Assembly (NCBI RefSeq): GCF_001612685.1
Contig: NZ_BDAY01000036.1
Location: 1 to 64,000, forward strand
Origin: Nocardia altamirensis NBRC 108246
GTDB taxonomy: Bacteria; Actinomycetota; Actinomycetes; Mycobacteriales; Mycobacteriaceae
DNA: 64,000 nucleotides
Direction of reading: 5' to 3'
Under the pieces are notes generated by a model that was not told the origin of the DNA, made no database searches, and saw only the letters and a list, made by a program, of their open reading frames with translations. Both the position numbers and the translations under genes were made by a program. The number at the start of each line of letters is the position of its first letter. Position 1 is the stretch's first letter. This document shows, one piece after another, positions 59,952-64,000 of the stretch.

Positions 59952-60105
59952 GCGGCCGTCTCCCTTCGCGGAGGATCGAGATGCGAAGAGAATATCGCCG
60001 TTGTGTGATCCTGGACACTGCGCTGCTACCGTTGGGCTCCCAGAAGTGCCGTTCGATATCGCTTGGTCGCAGTGCCGAAGCGAGTTCCTGGTGGAGGTGT
60101 TCGAC

Positions 60106-61731
60106 ATGAAGGTGGCGCACGCGCTAGAGGCTGTCAAAGCGCTCGGAGTGCTCCGATCTCGCGGGGTATCCGACCCGCGCAAGCCACTGGAAACCCTTCG
60201 CACGATGAAGGAATCGCAGATCTACGGCCCACAGGCCACGCTGATCCGGCATTCCGCCCGCATCGCGCCCAACTCCCCCGGGTTGGCCGATGAGCGCGGC
60301 GAGCTGACCTACGGCGAGCTGGACAAGCAGTCGACCGCCATCGCGCGCGGGTTGCAGGCGGCCGGAATCACCGAGGGCACCGTCGTCGGTGTGCTCGCCC
60401 GCGATCACCGTGGCTTGATCCTCGCGATGGTCGCCGCGAGCAAACTCGGAGTCCGGGTCGCACTGATGAACACCGGGTTCGCCAAGCCGCAGTTCGCCGA
60501 GGTCTGCCAGCGCGAGAACGTCAAAGCAATGCTGCACGACAGCGAGTTCCTCGGCCTGCTCGACGCACTGCCCGACGACTTGCCCCGGTATCTCACCTGG
60601 GTCGACGACGATGTCGAATTGCCCTCGGGAGCAACGACGCTCGACGATCTTGTCGCCGCGAACAGCACCGACGAGCTGGCACCCCCGAGCAAGCCCGGCG
60701 GCTTCATCATCCTCACCAGCGGCACCACCGGCCTGCCGAAGGGCGCTACCAGGGTCAAGGTGTCGCCGCTGGCAACCGCGCAGTTCCTGGACCGGATCCC
60801 GTTCCCGAGCAAGAGTGCTCAGGTGATCGTCTCGCCGATCTTCCACAGCACCGGCTTCGGCACCTGGCTCGTCGGCATGGCCATGGGCAACAAGGTGGTG
60901 ATGCGCAGGCGGTTCGACGCCGAGGCGACGCTGCAGATGATCGCGGAGCACAAGGCGGAGATGCTGGTGGCGGTCCCGACCATGCTGCACCGGATGACCG
61001 AGCTGGATCCGGAGATCCGCGCCAAGTACGACACCTCCTCGCTGAAATGCATCCTGCTCGCGGGCTCCGCGCTGTCCCCTGAGCTCTGCGTCAAGGCCAC
61101 CCAGGTGTTCGGACCGGTCCTGCACAACCTCTACGGCTCGACCGAATGTTCCGTCGCCACCGTCGCCGGACCGAAGGATCTTGCGGTGGCCCCCGGCACC
61201 GTCGGGCGCGCGCCGATCACCTGTGAGGTGCGCCTGTACGACGACAACGACAAGCAGGTGACCGCGATCGGCACCACCGCGCGCATCTTCATCCGCAGCG
61301 GCACCCCGTTCGAGGGCTACACCGACGGACGGCACAAGCAGATCATCGACGGTTTCATGTCCAGCGGCGATGTCGGCCACTTCGACGAGCACGGTCTGCT
61401 GATGGTGGACGGCCGCGACGACGACATGATCGTCTCCGGCGGCGAGAACGTCTTCCCGCAGGAGGTGGAGAACCTGCTGCTGGAGCGCGAGGACATCTAC
61501 GACGCGGCGGTGGTCGGGGTCGACGATGCCGAGTTCGGTAAGCGCCTGCGCGCGTTCGTGGTGCCCGAGCCGGGCCATCAGCCCGACGGCGAAGAGATCA
61601 AGGCCTATGTCAAGAACAACCTGGCCCGCTACAAGGTGCCGCGCGAGGTGATCTTCCTCGACGACCTGCCGCGCAACCCGACCGGCAAGCTGCTGCGCCG
61701 CGTGCTGATCGAATACGACGTCCCGGCCTGA
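60106..61731 (+). CDS. Acyl-CoA synthetase (FadD-type AMP-binding enzyme), copy 1
   Basis: 541 residues from ATG at 60106 with GGAGGTG 8 nt upstream. The AMP-binding core has the phosphate loop LTSGTTGLPKGATR, NLYGSTECSVATV, SSGDVGHFDEHGLLMVDGRDDDMIVSGGENVFP and the catalytic C-terminal lysine in NPTGKLLRR. Early KLGVRVALMNTGFAKPQFAEV is the fatty-acid-side region. It activates a carboxylic acid to acyl-CoA with ATP. It resembles the paralogue at 62202-63860 along its length. Confidence 0.92.
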   Translation: MKVAHALEAVKALGVLRSRGVSDPRKPLETLRTMKESQIYGPQATLIRHSARIAPNSPGLADERGELTYGELDKQSTAIARGLQAAGITEGTVVGVLARDHRGLILAMVAASKLGVRVALMNTGFAKPQFAEVCQRENVKAMLHDSEFLGLLDALPDDLPRYLTWVDDDVELPSGATTLDDLVAANSTDELAPPSKPGGFIILTSGTTGLPKGATRVKVSPLATAQFLDRIPFPSKSAQVIVSPIFHSTGFGTWLVGMAMGNKVVMRRRFDAEATLQMIAEHKAEMLVAVPTMLHRMTELDPEIRAKYDTSSLKCILLAGSALSPELCVKATQVFGPVLHNLYGSTECSVATVAGPKDLAVAPGTVGRAPITCEVRLYDDNDKQVTAIGTTARIFIRSGTPFEGYTDGRHKQIIDGFMSSGDVGHFDEHGLLMVDGRDDDMIVSGGENVFPQEVENLLLEREDIYDAAVVGVDDAEFGKRLRAFVVPEPGHQPDGEEIKAYVKNNLARYKVPREVIFLDDLPRNPTGKLLRRVLIEYDVPA

Positions 61732-61734
61732 CCG

Positions 61735-61812
61735 TCAGGACACCCTGCGGATCCTGCTGTTCAGCAGCACACCGTCCAGCGTGGCCTGAAGTTGTTCGTC
61801 GGGCCGGGTCAT
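61735..61812 (-). pseudogene. Remnant of a TetR family regulator C-terminus
   Basis: A minus-strand frame reads MTRPDEQLQATLDGVLLNSR then IRRVS and stop. DEQLQATLDGVLL is close to the end of TetR-type regulators (often VDGLLL near the C-terminus). The regulator's DNA-binding part is missing. It would have read towards the acyl-CoA synthetase and may once have been its repressor. Confidence 0.4.
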
Positions 61813-61873
61813 CGGCATCGACGCCTACATCGACACCCCCGCGATGCTCGCCGCGCTCGAGGCGAACCGATGA
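61802..61873 (+). pseudogene. Remnant of a C-terminal protein fragment
   Basis: A plus-strand frame reads GRVIGIDAYIDTPAMLAALE then ANR and stop, preceded upstream by an in-frame stop and no start. Its form (a conserved strand G-R-V-x-x-I-D-A-Y-I-D) suggests the end of a SnoaL/NTF2-type or similar small enzyme. It overlaps the opposite TetR-like remnant by about ten bases, showing that two gene ends were joined by deletion. Confidence 0.35.
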
Positions 61874-62037
61874 CCGAGACGCAGTCCCGGTCGCTGCACG
61901 TTCGGTTGGAGACGCGGCTGCATCCGCGCGGTAGCGATCGCGTTGTCGTCCTGCTGCTCGGCTGGCTGCTGCGTCGTAGTCTGGTGCGAGATCTGCGGTC
62001 GCTGCGCGGGCTCGCCGAGATGGGGATCACCGCCTGA
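61870..62037 (+). CDS. Short hypothetical frame
   Basis: 55 residues from ATG at 61870 whose start overlaps the stop of the fragment at 61802-61873 (ATGA). It is basic with many leucines (RVVVLLLGWLLRRSLVRDLRSLRGLAEM) and could be one amphipathic or membrane helix. No ribosome-binding site is clear, and it may itself be a gene remnant. Confidence 0.25.
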   Translation: MTETQSRSLHVRLETRLHPRGSDRVVVLLLGWLLRRSLVRDLRSLRGLAEMGITA

Positions 62038-62201
62038 AATGGGCGGTTGGCACCCGCTGGTTACCCATCGGTAGCAGGCGTTGAGATACATGACACATCG
62101 GGTTACAGATGCTTGCTATTGTTACCGGCAGCACTGGATCCCGAAGTAGCGGTCCGCACCACCGAGCTCGCCGGGTGCGACCGCCGGAAGGTTGTTGTCG
62201 A

Positions 62202-63860
62202 ATGTCTGTCTCCTTCCCCGCGTTGAGTGGCACAGCCCGCAAGGCAGGCGTTCTCGCCCTGGGCGTGAACGTCATGGTCAAGCGGCACCTGTTCAATCCA
62301 CTCCGCCTCGACCACGCCGCGCGATCGGCGTTCAACGTGCTCAAGTTCGGGCCGTTCGCCGGGGTTGTCATGCACGCGGCGCAGACCAGGCCCGACGCGG
62401 GCGCGATCGTCGACGAGCAGGGGGAGTTGACCTTCGGCCAGCTCAACGAGCAGTCGAACGCCCTGGCCCGCGGCCTGGCGGCGCAGGGCCTGCAGCCCGG
62501 TGACGTGGTCGCGGTGCTGGCGCGCGATCACCGTGGCATGGTGCTGAGCCTGCTCGCCGCCGGCAAGCTCGGCATCCGCACGGTGCTGATGAACACCGGG
62601 TTCGCGAAGCCGCAGTTCGCCGACGTCGCCACGCGCGAGCAGGTGAAGGCGGTGCTGCACGACAGCGAGTTCCTCGACCTGATGAGCGCCATTCCTGCGG
62701 CGATCCCCCGGGTGCTGACGTGGGTGGACGCCAAGGACAACGCCGACCCGTCCATCCCGACCATCGAGTCGCTGAGCGCAGGCCAGTCCACCGCCGCACT
62801 GCCGGCGCCCGCGAAGCCGGGCGGCATGGTCATCCTGACCAGCGGCACCACCGGAACGCCGAAGGGCGCGCCGCGCGACCGGGTGAGCCCGTTCGCCTCG
62901 GCCCAGTTCGTCGACCGGGTGCCGCTGCCGCACAACGGCACCATGATCATGGCGGCGCCGATCTTCCACGGCACCGGGCTTTCGCAGTTCACCATCGGCC
63001 TTGCCCTCGGCAACCGAGTGATCTTCCAGCAGCGCCGCTTCGATCCGGAGCTGACGCTGGCGAATATCGTGAAGTACCAGGCCGATTCACTGGTCGTGGT
63101 GCCGACCATGCTGCAGCGCATCCTCGACCTGGACGACGCTGTGCTCGCCAAGTACGACCCGCGCAGCATCAAGGTGATCTTCGCGGCGGGTTCGGCGATC
63201 GCGCCGGACGTCGTCACCCGCACCCTCGACTACTTCGGCGACAGCCTCTACAACCTGTACGGCTCCACCGAGTGCGCCGTGATGACCGTCGCCACTCCGG
63301 AGGACCTGCGCAAGTCGCCGACCACCGCGGGCAAGGCGCCGGTCGGAATCCGGATCGTGCTGCTCGACGAGAACCGCAAGCCGATCACCGAACCGAACGT
63401 CACCGGAACCATTTTCGTCGACAACGGCTTCGCGTTCACCGGCTACACCGACGGCCGCACCAAGGAGGTCGTCGACGGCATGATGTCCAGCGGTGACGTC
63501 GGGCACTTCGACGCCGATGGCCTGCTGTACATCGACGGCCGCGACGACGACATGATCGTCTCCGGTGGCGAGAACGTCTTCCCGCTCGAGGTGGAGAACC
63601 TGATCGCCGGCCGCGACGACATCTTCGAGGCCGCGGTGATCGGCGTCGACGACCGCGAGTTCGGAAAGCGGTTGCGGGCGTTCGTCGTACCAGGCCCGGA
63701 ATCCAAGCGGGACCCGCAGGAGATCAAGGACTTCGTCAAGGCGAACCTGGCCCGCTACAAGGTGCCGCGCGAGGTGGTGTTCCTCGACGAGCTGCCGCGC
63801 AACGCGACCGGCAAGCTGCTGCGCAAGCCGCTGATCGAGATGGAGATCGACGCGAACTGA
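62202..63860 (+). CDS. Acyl-CoA synthetase (FadD-type AMP-binding enzyme), copy 2
   Basis: 552 residues from ATG at 62202 (MSVSFPALSGTARKAGVLAL), with GGAAGG 11 nt upstream; an upstream frame to 62109 has no match. Core motifs: LTSGTTGTPKGAPRD, NLYGSTECAVMTVA, SGDVGHFDADGLLYIDGRDDDMIVSGGENVFPLE and the catalytic lysine in NATGKLLRK. KLGIRTVLMNTGFAKPQFADV matches the copy at 60106, but its N-terminal 30 residues differ. Sequence drift suggests another acyl substrate. A terminator follows at 63870-63923. Confidence 0.92.
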   Translation: MSVSFPALSGTARKAGVLALGVNVMVKRHLFNPLRLDHAARSAFNVLKFGPFAGVVMHAAQTRPDAGAIVDEQGELTFGQLNEQSNALARGLAAQGLQPGDVVAVLARDHRGMVLSLLAAGKLGIRTVLMNTGFAKPQFADVATREQVKAVLHDSEFLDLMSAIPAAIPRVLTWVDAKDNADPSIPTIESLSAGQSTAALPAPAKPGGMVILTSGTTGTPKGAPRDRVSPFASAQFVDRVPLPHNGTMIMAAPIFHGTGLSQFTIGLALGNRVIFQQRRFDPELTLANIVKYQADSLVVVPTMLQRILDLDDAVLAKYDPRSIKVIFAAGSAIAPDVVTRTLDYFGDSLYNLYGSTECAVMTVATPEDLRKSPTTAGKAPVGIRIVLLDENRKPITEPNVTGTIFVDNGFAFTGYTDGRTKEVVDGMMSSGDVGHFDADGLLYIDGRDDDMIVSGGENVFPLEVENLIAGRDDIFEAAVIGVDDREFGKRLRAFVVPGPESKRDPQEIKDFVKANLARYKVPREVVFLDELPRNATGKLLRKPLIEMEIDAN

Positions 63861-63869
63861 GGCACGACG

Positions 63870-63923
63870 CCCGCTGATTTCCCGCACCGGCGATTCGATT
63901 ATCGGCGTGCGGAAATCAGCGGG
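63870..63923. terminator. Terminator of acyl-CoA synthetase copy 2
   Basis: Long hairpin CCCGCTGATTTC-CCGCAC ... GTGCGG-AAATCAGCGGG, about 17 bp with one bulged base and a 19-base loop holding a weaker inner pair, 10 nt after the stop. No gene is visible from there to the window end. Confidence 0.75.
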
Positions 63924-64000
63924 ACCACCGGCCGTGATCGGCATGTGATCGGCGCGAAAAACGGTTCCCTTGCTGTTGGTCTGCTATTGGCCGACCGGGC

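Overview
The window is high-GC DNA from an actinomycete of the Nocardia/Rhodococcus/Mycobacterium group, and Nocardia is the best guess. The evidence is GTG starts, many Tat and lipoprotein signals, a tmRNA whose tag reads ADSNQREYALAA (close to the mycobacterial tag), and blocks recalling Mycobacterium tuberculosis gene order: prfB ... ftsE-ftsX, hisN, and a fadE24-fadE23-like acyl-CoA dehydrogenase pair. No CRISPR array, integrase, insertion sequence or tRNA gene was recognised.

Layout. 0-5.5 kb: a broken XRE/MmyB regulator, a secreted protein and an SDR oxidoreductase sharing duplicated operator-like sequences, then two tandem oligopeptide-type substrate-binding lipoproteins duplicated with promoter and terminator. 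5.8-15.5 kb: PIG-L deacetylase, prolyl oligopeptidase, TerD-like protein with a MarR regulator, PLP decarboxylase, VWA lipoprotein, RraA-like protein and a secreted GH31 glycosidase. 15.6-20.4 kb: a four-gene operon with 4-base overlaps coding a methyltransferase, a HEPN-NACHT-FGE/C-lectin-fold ATPase, a small OB/cold-shock-like protein and a protein ending in two membrane helices. This looks like an undescribed conflict (defence) system and is the main discovery candidate. 20.5-25.5 kb: a BMT5-like methyltransferase, a PIG-L/CBM9 protein, an orphan ABBA-type aromatic prenyltransferase and a secreted hydrolase. 25.8-33.2 kb: regulators with partner enzymes, a HupE-like membrane protein, two Nudix hydrolases and two tiny coupled genes.

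33.3-40.6 kb: tmRNA, an EamA transporter, smpB, two secreted phosphatases and recQ, all on the minus strand. 40.8-43.3 kb: a secreted SMP-30-like protein, a GNAT and two different arrays of degenerate repeats. 43.3-50.5 kb: hisN, an NADPH-FMN reductase with a divergent MmyB regulator, then prfB-mscS-small membrane protein-ftsE-ftsX. 50.7-55 kb: a GT39 glycosyltransferase divergent from the two acyl-CoA dehydrogenases, with twin 18-bp palindromes between them. 55.2-64 kb: a beta-lytic-type M23 peptidase, a 38-residue membrane protein with a near-perfect Shine-Dalgarno, a secreted protein, an ArsR-like regulator, a 39-residue cysteine-rich metallothionein, an AhpD-like protein and two paralogous acyl-CoA synthetases separated by gene remnants.

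Several genes are too short for routine ORF calling and were found by reading the sequence: 32457-32618, 57412-57528 and 59170-59289. A 20-bp dyad motif lies exactly 31 nt upstream of both MmyB-type regulator starts, one of them now broken, which links positions 0.4, 1.1 and 44.9 kb.
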